Source: Bacteroidales bacterium UBA7258 (GTDB lineage Bacteria; Bacteroidota; Bacteroidia; Bacteroidales; UBA932). Taken from it: 64,000 nucleotides of DNA. The position numbers were made by a program, and so were the translations under genes. This document shows positions 26,486 to 36,048 of this stretch, in pieces; positions within the stretch are counted from its first letter, which is position 1, and every line of letters starts with the position of its first letter. The DNA is taken from positions 37,002-101,001 of the forward strand of contig DKSK01000027.1 of assembly GCA_002472565.1 (NCBI GenBank), given 5' to 3'. The notes beneath the pieces were generated by a model, which made no database searches, was not told the DNA's origin, and saw nothing but the letters and a program-made list of their open reading frames with translations.

Positions 26486-27943
26486 TTATTTCTTCAGAGG
26501 GACGTTCTCCAGGAACTTGGCTACGAACTCATAGGCCTTGCCTACGCTCTCGATATTCACCCTCTCGTCCGGGGAATGAGGATGTACTATGGTAGGTCCT
26601 ATCGAAACCATCTCCCACTCAGGATACTTCGCACCGAGAAGGGCGCACTCCAATCCGCCATGGGTGGCTGTCACCTTTATCTCCTTTCCGAAGAGGCTCT
26701 TGTAGGTGTCTTTGATCACCTGATATACAGGGGTCTCAGGCTTCGGGACCCAGCCGCAATATCCGCCCTCGGTCTTGAAAGAGGCCCCTGCGAGTTCGAA
26801 GAGGCACTGCATGCTCTGCGCGAGATTGGCCTTTGCGGAGTCGATGGAGCTTCTCATCAGAGAATGAATCGTGAGATGGCCGCCGGTGGTGCTTACTATG
26901 GCGAGATTGGTCGAAGTCTCGGTAAGGCCCGGCATGCTGTCACTCATGCGGATGACCCCGTTAGGGCAGACCATGATGGCTTTCACGGCGCGAAGGGCCG
27001 TCTTGTCATCGATATATGAAGCAGGAGTCTCGACATCGTCGACAAGAATCAGCATCTTAGGATCTGAATAGCTGTGCTCGGCTTTTTCGAGAGCGAAGAC
27101 AGCCTTCGCCTCCTCCGCGGCGGCGGCCTTCTTGTCAGCAGGGACGAGGACGGTCAGCTTGGCCTCGAAAGGAATAGCGTTGCGCATGTTGCCTCCATGG
27201 AAATCGGCGAGCTTGGCGCCATATTTAGTAATGAGGTCAAGTAGAATACGTGCGGCGACCTTGTTGGCGTTTGCCCTGTAAAGGCTGATGTCCATTCCGG
27301 AATGGCCGCCCTGGAGGCCTTTGACCTCTATCAGAAGAGCCGCATAGCCGGAAGGAGTCTTTTCCGTCTCATAGCTGAAGTCGGCGATGGCGTCAAGTCC
27401 GCCTGCGCAGCCGATGCAAAGTTCACCTTCCTCCTCGGAATCAAGGTTCAGGAGGATGTCGCCCTTGAGAACGCCAGGTTTGAGCATCGTGGCTCCGGTC
27501 ATCCCGGTCTCTTCGTCATAGGTAACGAGAACCTCAAGAGGACCATGCTTGAGATTCTCATCTTCCATAACGGTCATGCCTATGGCCACTCCGATACCAT
27601 CATCGGCTCCGAGCGTGGTGCCCTTGGCTCCGACCCAGCCGTCGATGATCTGGGTCTCGATCGGATCGGTAAGGAAGTCATGGACGGTGTCGTTCGTCTT
27701 CTGAGGCACCATATCCATATGTCCCTGGATGATCACGCCTCTGCGATTTTCATAGCCAGGGGTGGCCGGTTTGCGCATGATGATGTTGCCGGTCTCGTCC
27801 TTGAAGGTATCGATTCCATGTTCTTTGCCCCACTCCAGGAGGAAGGCCTCGACCTTCTGCTCATGCTTGGAAGGACGCGGGATCCGGGTCAGCGAGTAAA
27901 AGTTGTTCCAAACTTTCTTTGGATTCAGATCTTTGATAGTCAT
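26486..27943 (-). CDS. pepD: Aminoacyl-histidine dipeptidase (cytosolic non-specific dipeptidase, M20)
   Basis: A 485-residue M20 metallopeptidase that hydrolyses dipeptides such as Xaa-His in the cytoplasm. Metal ligands are visible in QGHMDMVPQ near residue 75, ADDGIGVAIG near 115 and YDEETGMTGA near 145. The lid domain spans about 210-360 and the last ligand is in ATHGGLE near 425. Length matches the PepD family. It follows the DUF4831 gene by 27 nt in the same direction. Confidence 0.95.
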   Translation of the reverse strand: MTIKDLNPKKVWNNFYSLTRIPRPSKHEQKVEAFLLEWGKEHGIDTFKDETGNIIMRKPATPGYENRRGVIIQGHMDMVPQKTNDTVHDFLTDPIETQIIDGWVGAKGTTLGADDGIGVAIGMTVMEDENLKHGPLEVLVTYDEETGMTGATMLKPGVLKGDILLNLDSEEEGELCIGCAGGLDAIADFSYETEKTPSGYAALLIEVKGLQGGHSGMDISLYRANANKVAARILLDLITKYGAKLADFHGGNMRNAIPFEAKLTVLVPADKKAAAAEEAKAVFALEKAEHSYSDPKMLILVDDVETPASYIDDKTALRAVKAIMVCPNGVIRMSDSMPGLTETSTNLAIVSTTGGHLTIHSLMRSSIDSAKANLAQSMQCLFELAGASFKTEGGYCGWVPKPETPVYQVIKDTYKSLFGKEIKVTATHGGLECALLGAKYPEWEMVSIGPTIVHPHSPDERVNIESVGKAYEFVAKFLENVPLKK

Positions 27944-27970
27944 AGTGTATACTGATTATTTGATCGGTTG

Positions 27971-29017
27971 TCATTTGACTGATATAGGGAAGGTGCTCTC
28001 CTCCCCGAGCTGAAAGACAGGCACTCTGGTCTGGAGAAGAGTGACCGCTCCGTCGCCGAGCTTAGCCGTGCAGACTGCCGGGATACGGTAGACGGCATTG
28101 TTGCGCGAAGCCGAAACGGCCTGGCCTGAAGCGGCGCCGATCTTCTCCGCAGTGAGTTCCAGCAGATAAGGGCTTCCGTCCATATTGTCGGCCGGGATGA
28201 GCCCCTGCTCGTCTGAAACCCTGAAGGCCACATAAAGCTGGCTGTCGTTCTTCTTGTCAGGCACTACGGTGAAGGTGGCCGACTGAGGTTCCCTGTCGGT
28301 GTAGCCCGTGAAAAGCTCCACGTAGTCCGCTTCAAGCTTGTCAATCTCTTGGAGAGCCGCGCCCATGGCCTCGCCGCTGTAAGTTGCATCGGTATTTCCG
28401 GTCACGATGTCAATTCTCTTCTGACGGAGATTGAAGATCATCTCCGCGGCTTCCTTGGCCCTGGCTTCAGGAGACTTTGCAACCACCATCTGCTGCTGGA
28501 TAGCGATCTTGTTGTAGCTATCCTCATCTTTGACATTGCGGTAGAGAGTCGTGGATTCCGAGGTGAGATTCGAGGACATACCTTTGTTGGAGGCGAAATC
28601 CGCCTTAGAGTCAGGGGCGAAATTCCACTCCCCTTCCCCGGATGAGGAGGATGCTCCTGTGCAGACGAGGCCCTGCGAAGTAAGAGAAAGGAAGGCCGGC
28701 ACACCACTCTTTCCTACCGAAACGAGGAAACGGCGGCTCTGGTCAGCCTCAAGCCTTGGGCTAATCCTCACGCTTCTGATTTCGCAGCTCTTGGAATCGT
28801 CCTCGCGGGCGTCGATTCCGAGATACTTCTTGGCGTAACGGGCGTAAGGGCCGGCATGGAAAGAAGTTTTCACCGCATTGACTTCAATATTAAGCACAGT
28901 CTGAGGGAGGGCGTAGGAGAGCGTACCCACAGGGTCTGTGCCCTGGTAAGATGTCTGCGCGAAGGCTGTGGCCGCGAAAAACAGCGAGGCCGCGGCCGCG
29001 AAATATCTACTTTTCAT
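27971..29017 (-). CDS. DUF4831 family exported protein
   Basis: A 348-residue protein with signal peptide MKSRYFAAAASLFFAATAFA. The start at 29017 gives a clean signal peptide and overlaps the end of the upstream acyltransferase gene by 11 nt; an in-frame ATG 7 codons earlier is possible. The mature part begins TSYQGTDPVGTLSYALPQT, typical of DUF4831, a Bacteroidota family of unknown function. No catalytic motif seen. Sits between a lipid A acyltransferase and pepD, probably one operon. Confidence 0.8.
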   Translation of the reverse strand: MKSRYFAAAASLFFAATAFAQTSYQGTDPVGTLSYALPQTVLNIEVNAVKTSFHAGPYARYAKKYLGIDAREDDSKSCEIRSVRISPRLEADQSRRFLVSVGKSGVPAFLSLTSQGLVCTGASSSSGEGEWNFAPDSKADFASNKGMSSNLTSESTTLYRNVKDEDSYNKIAIQQQMVVAKSPEARAKEAAEMIFNLRQKRIDIVTGNTDATYSGEAMGAALQEIDKLEADYVELFTGYTDREPQSATFTVVPDKKNDSQLYVAFRVSDEQGLIPADNMDGSPYLLELTAEKIGAASGQAVSASRNNAVYRIPAVCTAKLGDGAVTLLQTRVPVFQLGEESTFPISVK

Positions 29018-30002
29018 TCTGATCATTGTTCTGTTCATTAAAGAGATCTGCGTATTTTTTTCTGATCTTCCATCTTTTGTGGCTCCAAAGGTAATTCGTC
29101 GGATTGGCCTCAAGGTCCTCTCCGAGATAATCATAGAACTTCTCCATGACGGCCTCTGGCGTCGAGCCGGAAGCATTGTCAGTAATCGGCTTGAGGGTGA
29201 TTTCATAATGTCCCCTCCTGATCCTATCCACATTCATATACCACACCGCCATGCCGAATTTCTTCGCGAGAGCCGCTCCTCCCGTCATAACCAGGGTCTT
29301 CTGATGCATGAAAGGCTTCGGAAGGACATGTTTGGTAGCTATCCTATATGGGAACTGATCTGTGAAAAAGATGTAAATCTTAGGGTCATGGCGATGGCTG
29401 AAGGCATATGGAATGACATCTCCTGACTCCACATAGCCCGGAAAATCCTTGAAAAGCATGGTCCTGTTGTCCCGCATGAATCTGTCGAAGAAGGCGCTTT
29501 CAAGCTTCTTGTACACCACCACTACGTTGTCCACGTTCACAGGGAGGCTTTCGAGGAGGTCAAGGTCGACATATTCAAGGAAACCTCCTATCAGCTCCCA
29601 GTTTCCGAGGTGGGAACCGAGAACCATGATGCTTCTTCCCTCCTCGAGGGTCTTGGCAACGACCTCAGGATTGGTTATTCTGACGATTCCGCTCTTGCGG
29701 ACGCGCCCCTTATGGAGATTGCTGCCTCCGAACCATAGCGTCTCGGCAAGTATCATGGCGAAATGGTCGTAGAAAGCGTCGGTCAGCCTGACTATTTCCT
29801 TGTAATCCTTGTCAGGGAAACTTCTGGAAATGTTGATCATGACATCATCCCTGCGGTAATGGTAGACATGCTTTAAGAACCACGCCAAGATACGGCCGAG
29901 GAAATAGTGGACTCTCAGGGGGAGGGCCCTCCAAGGAAAAGTCAGGATTTCGAAGATCCTGACCGGGATGATGCATCTGCTTGAATCCTTGTCCTTTTTC
30001 AT
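29007..30002 (-). CDS. Lysophospholipid / lipid A acyltransferase (LpxL/HtrB family)
   Basis: A 331-residue acyltransferase of the bacterial lipid A biosynthesis family. The catalytic H(x4)E motif is HLGNWE in VLGSHLGNWELIGG near residues 128-141. The N-terminal segment FPWRALPLRVHYFLGRILAW is a membrane anchor. It would add a secondary acyl chain to lipid A or an aminolipid at the inner membrane. It is transcribed from a TATATTTG promoter at 30059-30066. Confidence 0.9.
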   Translation of the reverse strand: MKKDKDSSRCIIPVRIFEILTFPWRALPLRVHYFLGRILAWFLKHVYHYRRDDVMINISRSFPDKDYKEIVRLTDAFYDHFAMILAETLWFGGSNLHKGRVRKSGIVRITNPEVVAKTLEEGRSIMVLGSHLGNWELIGGFLEYVDLDLLESLPVNVDNVVVVYKKLESAFFDRFMRDNRTMLFKDFPGYVESGDVIPYAFSHRHDPKIYIFFTDQFPYRIATKHVLPKPFMHQKTLVMTGGAALAKKFGMAVWYMNVDRIRRGHYEITLKPITDNASGSTPEAVMEKFYDYLGEDLEANPTNYLWSHKRWKIRKKYADLFNEQNNDQNEK

Positions 30003-30058
30003 CTGATTTGTGCGCAGTCTGTCACGTCATTGTCACGGGGGAAGTCCCATGCTTTCCA

Positions 30059-30066
30059 CAAATATA
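30059..30066 (-). promoter_or_regulatory. Acyltransferase operon promoter, -7 box
   Basis: Minus-strand TATATTTG, about 57 nt before the acyltransferase start at 30002. Divergent from the transporter promoter. Confidence 0.6.
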
Positions 30067-30108
30067 CCATTTTTAAAAGAATTCAGGGTCCTGTTCAGCA
30101 ATATTTAT

Positions 30109-30116
30109 TATATTTG
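30109..30116 (+). promoter_or_regulatory. POT transporter promoter, -7 box
   Basis: TATATTTG, 23 nt before the transporter start at 30140. The first of six tightly spaced plus-strand genes (to 36423), so it may drive all of them. Confidence 0.6.
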
Positions 30117-30139
30117 GGAAAAACTTCAACAGACATTCT

Positions 30140-31789
30140 ATGTTCAAAGGACAACCTAAAGGTCTCTATGCCCTCGCCCTCGCTAACACCGGGGAGCGTT
30201 TCGGCTACTACACGATGCTGGCCATCTTCATTCTTTTCATCCAGGCCAAGTTCGGATACACGCCCGCGGTCGCCGGACAGATTTACGCCATTTTCCTGGC
30301 ATGCGTCTATTTCATGCCTTTCTTCGGCGGCATTCTAGCCGACAAGATAGGATACGGGAAATGCGTAACTATCGGAATCGGCGTAATGTTCACCGGCTAT
30401 CTTCTCCTCGCCATTCCTTCTCCGGCTACGGCAATCGGACTTGCAATGATGATCGGCTCCCTTCTGCTCGTTTCCGTCGGGACCGGACTCTTCAAAGGCA
30501 ATCTGCAGGTAATGGTCGGAAATCTCTACGACAATCCTAAATATTCAAGCAAAAGAGATGCGGCGTTCAGTCTCTTCTACATGGCCATCAACATCGGCGC
30601 CATGTTCGCCCCTTCAGCCGCTACCGCGATAACCAACCTGCGCCTCGCGAAGGCCGGCCTGGCATACAACGGACAGATCCCTGCCCTGGCACATCAGGTG
30701 CTCGGAGGCGGCGCACAGGCCGCGGCTGACTTCCAGTCACTTACCTCCGGGATGAGCGGGCTCGCTGGCATGGACCCTGCGGGCGCCGCCCAGTACTATC
30801 TGGACAATCTCTCTACGGCATACAATCTAGGCTTCGGAGTGGCCTGCATCTCGCTCATCATCTCCATGGCCATCTATTTCGGCTTCAAGAGCTGGTACGC
30901 CGGCGCCGACAAGACCGCCAGGCAGGCCGCTTCCAGCGACCCTAATGTCAAGGATCTCACCCCGGCCCAGACCAAGAGCCGCATGATCGCCCTCATCTTC
31001 GTCTTCGCCGTCGTCATCTTCTTCTGGATGGCCTTCCACCAGAACGGTTCCACGCTGACCTATTTCGCCCGCGACTACACCACGACTGAAGTCTCCGGCT
31101 GGCAGAGAATCGGCTTCAACATCTGGTCTCTCGCCCTGATAGCAATCTCTATCTACACTCTCTTCGGAGCCTTCCAGTCAGGTACTAAGAAGGGCAAGGG
31201 CATTTGCGGGGCCGTCACGCTGGCCCTCTGGGCAGGCGCCTTCCTCCTCTACAAAGGCATGGACGAGAGCATCTCCCTCCTTCCTCAGCAATTCCAGCAA
31301 TTCAATCCGTTCTACGTAGTCGCCCTCACCCCTGTCAGCATGGCCCTCTTCGGAGCCCTCGCGAAGAAGGGGAAGGAGCCGTCCGCTCCGAGAAAGATCG
31401 GTCTGGGCATGTATGTCGCGGCCTGCGGCTACCTCATCATGACCTTCTTCTCTCTCGGGCTGGTGATGCCTCAGGTTATGGGAGGCGCAAGAGTTGAGCC
31501 TTACGTGCTCATGCTCACCTACCTCGTCCTGACCTTCGCCGAGCTTCTGCTCTCCCCTATGGGCATTTCCTTCGTATCCAAGGTCGCCCCTCCTAAGTAC
31601 AAGGGCATGATGATGGGAGGCTGGTTCGCCGCCACCGCGATAGGCAACTACCTCAGTTCGATTCCTTCCATGCTCTGGGATAAGCATCCTCTCAGCATGA
31701 TATGGGGCGTGCTTCTTATCCTCTGCCTTATCGCCGGAACCATCATGTTCGTGATGATGAAGAGGATCGAAGGCGCCGTAAAAGACTAG
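30140..31789 (+). CDS. POT family proton-dependent oligopeptide transporter (MFS)
   Basis: A 549-residue inner-membrane peptide:proton symporter. It shows the POT signatures: GERFGYYTMLAIFILFIQ in helix 1 (the ExxERFxYY-like motif) and FSLFYMAINIGAMFAPSAA in helix 5. About 14 membrane helices are visible. A long extracytoplasmic/loop insertion lies near residues 180-235. It imports di- and tripeptides for a genome also encoding pepD and S9/M16 peptidases. The next gene follows after 4 nt. Confidence 0.93.
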   Translation: MFKGQPKGLYALALANTGERFGYYTMLAIFILFIQAKFGYTPAVAGQIYAIFLACVYFMPFFGGILADKIGYGKCVTIGIGVMFTGYLLLAIPSPATAIGLAMMIGSLLLVSVGTGLFKGNLQVMVGNLYDNPKYSSKRDAAFSLFYMAINIGAMFAPSAATAITNLRLAKAGLAYNGQIPALAHQVLGGGAQAAADFQSLTSGMSGLAGMDPAGAAQYYLDNLSTAYNLGFGVACISLIISMAIYFGFKSWYAGADKTARQAASSDPNVKDLTPAQTKSRMIALIFVFAVVIFFWMAFHQNGSTLTYFARDYTTTEVSGWQRIGFNIWSLALIAISIYTLFGAFQSGTKKGKGICGAVTLALWAGAFLLYKGMDESISLLPQQFQQFNPFYVVALTPVSMALFGALAKKGKEPSAPRKIGLGMYVAACGYLIMTFFSLGLVMPQVMGGARVEPYVLMLTYLVLTFAELLLSPMGISFVSKVAPPKYKGMMMGGWFAATAIGNYLSSIPSMLWDKHPLSMIWGVLLILCLIAGTIMFVMMKRIEGAVKD

Positions 31790-31793
31790 GTCC

Positions 31794-32513
31794 ATGACTT
31801 CATCCCTCGAAGCCCAGCTTATTTCCTGGGCTGAGACATACGATGATCCGAGATATTTTCTCGAAGATCCTATAGCTTTCCCGACCAGATTCGCCCAGGC
31901 GATGAAGGCCGGGAAAGCCTGTCTGCAGGATGTCGAAATCGCAGCGGTTTTCGCCGCTCACTTCGCCTGGGGCAGGAGAGCCATGATAGTGAGGGACTGC
32001 GGAAGACTCTTTGACGAGATGGACTGGAAGCCCTACGACTACGTCATGCGCGGCAAATGGAGGAATGACGAGCAGAGCGCCCACAGGACCGTGAAGTGGA
32101 GCGAGGTGGCCGCCATCTGCGCTCGTCTTCGCGGCTTCTACCTCCGCGAACCTTCGCTGGAGCCGCTGTCTCAGGCCGAGATGCGCACCGGCATCTTCGG
32201 CCAGAAGGAGGACAGAAAGGCGCCCAACAAGAAAATCAATATGCTGCGCCGCTGGATGGTGAGGCGGGACGGGAAGGTGGACCTCGGCCTGTGGAAGAAT
32301 ACGGACCCGGACAGTCTGCTCATACCGCTCGATGTACATGTCTATGACGTAGCATCGGCCCTGGGGCTGACCTCGAGAAAGCAGAAGGATATAATCACGG
32401 TCGAGGAAATCACCTCCGTCTTCCGCGGAATCTTTCCCGGGGACCCTTGCAAGGGTGATTTCAGCCTCTTCGGCTACGGCGTGACCCATCCTAAAGAAGG
32501 CAAAGACACATAA
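31794..32513 (+). CDS. TIGR02757 (DUF2400) family protein
   Basis: A 239-residue protein of the TIGR02757 family, found mainly in Bacteroidota and spirochaetes. Visible motifs are YDDPRYFLEDPIAFPTRF, AAHFAWGRRAMI, and near the end CKGDFSLFGYGVTHP. The function is not known; the fold is thought to relate to HhH DNA-glycosylase-like proteins, which I cannot verify. It starts 4 nt after the transporter and precedes the zeta-like gene by 7 nt. Confidence 0.88.
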   Translation: MTSSLEAQLISWAETYDDPRYFLEDPIAFPTRFAQAMKAGKACLQDVEIAAVFAAHFAWGRRAMIVRDCGRLFDEMDWKPYDYVMRGKWRNDEQSAHRTVKWSEVAAICARLRGFYLREPSLEPLSQAEMRTGIFGQKEDRKAPNKKINMLRRWMVRRDGKVDLGLWKNTDPDSLLIPLDVHVYDVASALGLTSRKQKDIITVEEITSVFRGIFPGDPCKGDFSLFGYGVTHPKEGKDT

Positions 32514-32520
32514 TACGGCT

Positions 32521-33174
32521 ATGCACAGGCTCTACATCATATCGGGATGCAACGGCTCCGGTAAAACCACGGCTTCCTACTCTATCCTTCCGGGGATACT
32601 GAAGTGCAGCCAGTTCGTCAATTCGGACGAGTTCGCCAAGAGTCTCTCCCCTTTCGACCCGACCGCAGCCTCGGTCCAGGCCAGCCGCATGATGCTGCTG
32701 AAGATACGATACTGCATCTCCAAAAGGCTTGATTTCGCGATTGAGACTACCCTTGCGACCCGCACGCTCAAGAGGCTGCTCGCCGCATGCCAGGCTCTGG
32801 ACTACAGCGTCACGGTGCTATATTTCTGGCTCAATTCTCCGGAACTTGCGGTGAAACGGGTAGCGGCGAGGGTCGCCTCCGGCGGGCACAACATCGATGA
32901 ACAGACGATACGGAGACGTTATATCGTCGGCCTGCAATATTTTTTCGAAGAATATGCTCCTCAGGCAGATACTTGGATCCTGGCAGACAATTCTTCAATT
33001 CCTTTCAAGGTAGTGGCGAAGGGGGATGCAGGAGGGGCTTTCTTTTACGAACCGGAAGAATACGCCAGGATCCTCAATCTGGCACGCTTCACTAAACCGG
33101 AGACGGACTATGTAGCGCCGCGGAAGATCATTTTCAGGCCGAGAGTCCCGCCTCCTACAGACAAAACTCTATAA
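32521..33174 (+). CDS. Zeta-toxin-like P-loop kinase
   Basis: A 217-residue protein. Walker A is GCNGSGKTT at residues 9-17 and the family motif NSDEFAKSLSPFDP follows near residue 39, with AIETTLATRT near 70. It resembles the COG4185/zeta group of ATP-binding proteins, some of which phosphorylate UDP-N-acetylglucosamine as toxins. No epsilon-type antitoxin gene lies next to it; it is embedded in a housekeeping operon, so a toxin role is doubtful. Confidence 0.8.
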   Translation: MHRLYIISGCNGSGKTTASYSILPGILKCSQFVNSDEFAKSLSPFDPTAASVQASRMMLLKIRYCISKRLDFAIETTLATRTLKRLLAACQALDYSVTVLYFWLNSPELAVKRVAARVASGGHNIDEQTIRRRYIVGLQYFFEEYAPQADTWILADNSSIPFKVVAKGDAGGAFFYEPEEYARILNLARFTKPETDYVAPRKIIFRPRVPPPTDKTL

Positions 33175-33175
33175 A

Positions 33176-34684
33176 ATGATAAATTCTCAGGAATCATATT
33201 TCAACACTTTCGGGGTCGGCGAGGCCCAGCTCTCCAAGCTGGTCGAGGCGGCCCTGGAGCATGGCGGCGACTACGCCGACCTGTTTTTCGAGAACAGCAC
33301 CTACAGGGAACTGGTTCTGCGCGATGGGAAAGTCTCCACGGGAGGCTTTCATGTGGATTACGGGGTGGGAATCCGCGTTCTCAAGGGTGATAAGACAGGC
33401 TACGCCTATTCCGAAAGCACCCAGATGCGGGATATGCTCGCCACGGCCGAGGCAGCCTCGGCGATAGCCATGGGAAGCGATACCGATGGGAGGACGGCCG
33501 CGAAAATAGTCCGCGAAGCCCGCTCTACCGCCGCCACGTACACGGTCCAGCACTCTAACGGGGACCGTCTGGTGCGTCGCTTCTTCACGGGGCGGCCAAA
33601 CCCGGCGGCTGACCGCTACCCCGTCGCAATGGATTGGCGCTCGGCCGCCGTGGAAAGTCTGAAGCCATATCTGGAGAAGCTGGAGACAGCCATCCGGAGG
33701 AAGGACTCCAGGGTGCTCAAGGTCATCGGCATACTCGAAGTGTCGATGAGCGACATCCTGATGTACAATTCCTTTTCGGAGCTGAAATATGACACCAGGC
33801 CGATGGGCACACTCGCCGCGTCCGTAGTTTTCTCCGACGGGAAAAGCATCGAGAACTCCCATGTCAGCAGAAGCTTCAGGATGGGCGCGGAGATGTTGAC
33901 CGAGGACTTGATAGAGGGACTCGCGGAGCAGGTCACGTCCAGGCTTGACGACAAATTCAGTGCGAAGAGACCGAAGGGAGGCGTCATGCCCGTCGTCATG
34001 GGGGCCGGCGCCTCGGGAATCCTGCTCCATGAAGCCATGGGGCATTCTTTCGAGGCGGACTTCAACCGCAAGGGACAGAGCATCTTCGCCCATCGCCTCG
34101 GTCAGAAGGTCTGCATGGACGGGATAAACATTGTCGACGACGGAACTATCCGCGGCAATCGCGGAGCCCTCAATTTCGATGACGAAGGCGTCCCGGGACA
34201 GAGGACCTGCATGGTGGAGAACGGGGTGTTGGCCTCCTACCTTCATGACCGCATCAGCGCGAAATTCTACGGGGTTACGCCTACGGGGAACGGGCGCAGA
34301 GAATCTTTCCGCTACAATCCTATCCCTCGCATGAGGGCTACATATATGGAGGGTGGGAATTCCGAACCGGAGAGCATCATCGCCTCTGTGAAGAAAGGGA
34401 TCTACGTCGACGAGTTCTCGAACGGAGAAGTCAAGATCGGAGAGGGTGATTTCACCTTCTACGTCAAGAGCGGCTACCTGATCGAGAATGGAAGGCTGAC
34501 AATGCCGGTGAAAGACATCAATATTATAGGCAACGGACCGAAGGCGCTGGCGGACATCGTGGCGGTCGGCAATGACCCGAAAATAGATGACGCTGCCTGG
34601 ACCTGCGGCAAGGAACAGTCAGCCGCGGTCTCATGCGGAATACCGACCGTCCTTGTAAAAGAATTAACAGTAGGAGGAGAATGA
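33176..34684 (+). CDS. tldD: TldD-type metallopeptidase subunit
   Basis: A 502-residue TldD family protein. The zinc motif HEAMGH lies in LLHEAMGHSFEADF near residues 284-297, with the third ligand Cys region (CGKEQ) near the end. TldD pairs with TldE/PmbA in a heterodimer that unwinds and cleaves unfolded peptides inside the protease barrel. It starts 1 nt after the zeta-like gene, and pmbA begins at its stop. Confidence 0.93.
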   Translation: MINSQESYFNTFGVGEAQLSKLVEAALEHGGDYADLFFENSTYRELVLRDGKVSTGGFHVDYGVGIRVLKGDKTGYAYSESTQMRDMLATAEAASAIAMGSDTDGRTAAKIVREARSTAATYTVQHSNGDRLVRRFFTGRPNPAADRYPVAMDWRSAAVESLKPYLEKLETAIRRKDSRVLKVIGILEVSMSDILMYNSFSELKYDTRPMGTLAASVVFSDGKSIENSHVSRSFRMGAEMLTEDLIEGLAEQVTSRLDDKFSAKRPKGGVMPVVMGAGASGILLHEAMGHSFEADFNRKGQSIFAHRLGQKVCMDGINIVDDGTIRGNRGALNFDDEGVPGQRTCMVENGVLASYLHDRISAKFYGVTPTGNGRRESFRYNPIPRMRATYMEGGNSEPESIIASVKKGIYVDEFSNGEVKIGEGDFTFYVKSGYLIENGRLTMPVKDINIIGNGPKALADIVAVGNDPKIDDAAWTCGKEQSAAVSCGIPTVLVKELTVGGE

Positions 34685-36039
34685 TGGAAATTCCATGGAC
34701 AATAACTGAAGAAGAAAGGTTGCTGGCGGAGGAGTGTCTCGGCTATGCCATGAAGGCTGGAGCCTCCGGAGCAAGAGTAACCATGAACAAGAATATGATG
34801 GATCTTTTTTCCATGCTTAACGGGGAACTGGACAAAGTCACCCGATCCGGAGACAGATCCATCATGCTCTGCGTTTTCGCAGACGGGAAATATGGGACCT
34901 TCTCGACGAACCGCCTTGGAGAGGAAGAGCTTAAAGATTTCGCGGAAAAGGCTGTCGCCACTGTAAGGCTTTTGGAAGAAGACCCCTGCCGGAAACTTCC
35001 AGATCCGCTCCGCTGCGCCAAGGGGGCGCTGACAGGCCTGGAGATGGGGCTTTATGATCCTGAATATGCAGGGATGGATGCCTCCAAAAGGCTGGACCTG
35101 GCCCGCAGGGCCTGCTATTTCGGTGATGCAAAGGCTGAAGGGGTAGAGGTGATTTCCGAGGAGTGCGAATACTCAGACTCTATCAGCGATGAATATCTCA
35201 TAGATTCCAACGGTCTGAGTTGCAGGGACATAGAGTCCTCTTTCGAAATCGGGACTGAGTACACTATTCAGGGTGCCGACGGCCGCAAATACAGCGCTTA
35301 TTGGTGGGATTCTTCCACGGCGTTGAAGGACCTCGGACTTGAAACCTGCGGCAGGAGGGCCTTCGAGCGGGCCTTGTCCACCGTGGGCCCGGCCCCGATC
35401 AAGAAGGGAAGATACAATCTGGTGCTCTCCAATGAAGTGAGCGGGAGAGTGCTCAGTCCGGTACTCAACGCCTTGAAAGGCACGGCTTTGCAGCAGAAGA
35501 ATTCTTTCATGCTGGACAGCCTCGGGAAGAAGATTTTCCCTTCCGGCCTCAACATCTATGACAAGCCTTGCGAGGTCGGCAGACTCGGCTCAAAGCTCTA
35601 TGACTCTGAAGGAGTCGCGCAAAGAGAAAGAGCCATAGTCAAGGACGGGAAGGTGGAGACTTATTTCATCAACACCTACATGGCTGGCAAAATGGGGATG
35701 GCCCCTACCATAGAATCGGACCAGAGGCCCTGCGTTGAGCCTTTCGGACCAGCAGAGGCCAGAGATGAGAAATCCATAATGGAACTATGCGGAGATGGCA
35801 TCCTCGTCTGCGGCTTCAACGGAGGCAACAACAATTCCTCGACAGGAGACTTCTCCTATGGAATCGAAGGCTTCCATTTCAAGGACGGTAAAATCGTAAA
35901 ACCAGTGGAAGGAGTCGTCATGACAGGAAACTTCCTCAGGCTATGGAATAATCTCATCGCCTCCGGCAGAGATTCAAGGCCATGCAGGGCAAGGCAGGTT
36001 CCGACCCTCGCCTTCAAAGACGTCGACTTTTCAGCATAG
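34684..36039 (+). CDS. pmbA: PmbA/TldE subunit of the TldD-PmbA protease
   Basis: A roughly 451-residue partner of TldD that lacks the HExxxH motif, as expected. The start is ATGATG at 34681/34684: a textbook AGGAGG at 34672-34677 lies 6 nt before the second ATG, and the tldD TGA overlaps it by one base, so translation is coupled. C-terminal motifs FNGGNNNSSTGDFSYGIEGF and GVVMTGNFLRLWNN are characteristic of the family. A strong Shine-Dalgarno sequence is unusual for this phylum. Confidence 0.92.
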   Translation: MEIPWTITEEERLLAEECLGYAMKAGASGARVTMNKNMMDLFSMLNGELDKVTRSGDRSIMLCVFADGKYGTFSTNRLGEEELKDFAEKAVATVRLLEEDPCRKLPDPLRCAKGALTGLEMGLYDPEYAGMDASKRLDLARRACYFGDAKAEGVEVISEECEYSDSISDEYLIDSNGLSCRDIESSFEIGTEYTIQGADGRKYSAYWWDSSTALKDLGLETCGRRAFERALSTVGPAPIKKGRYNLVLSNEVSGRVLSPVLNALKGTALQQKNSFMLDSLGKKIFPSGLNIYDKPCEVGRLGSKLYDSEGVAQRERAIVKDGKVETYFINTYMAGKMGMAPTIESDQRPCVEPFGPAEARDEKSIMELCGDGILVCGFNGGNNNSSTGDFSYGIEGFHFKDGKIVKPVEGVVMTGNFLRLWNNLIASGRDSRPCRARQVPTLAFKDVDFSA

Positions 36040-36048
36040 GAGGTCTAC

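Noticed and set aside
32521..33174. Zeta toxin of a type II toxin-antitoxin system
   Set aside because: No antitoxin gene is adjacent and it is embedded in a housekeeping operon; called only a zeta-like kinase.
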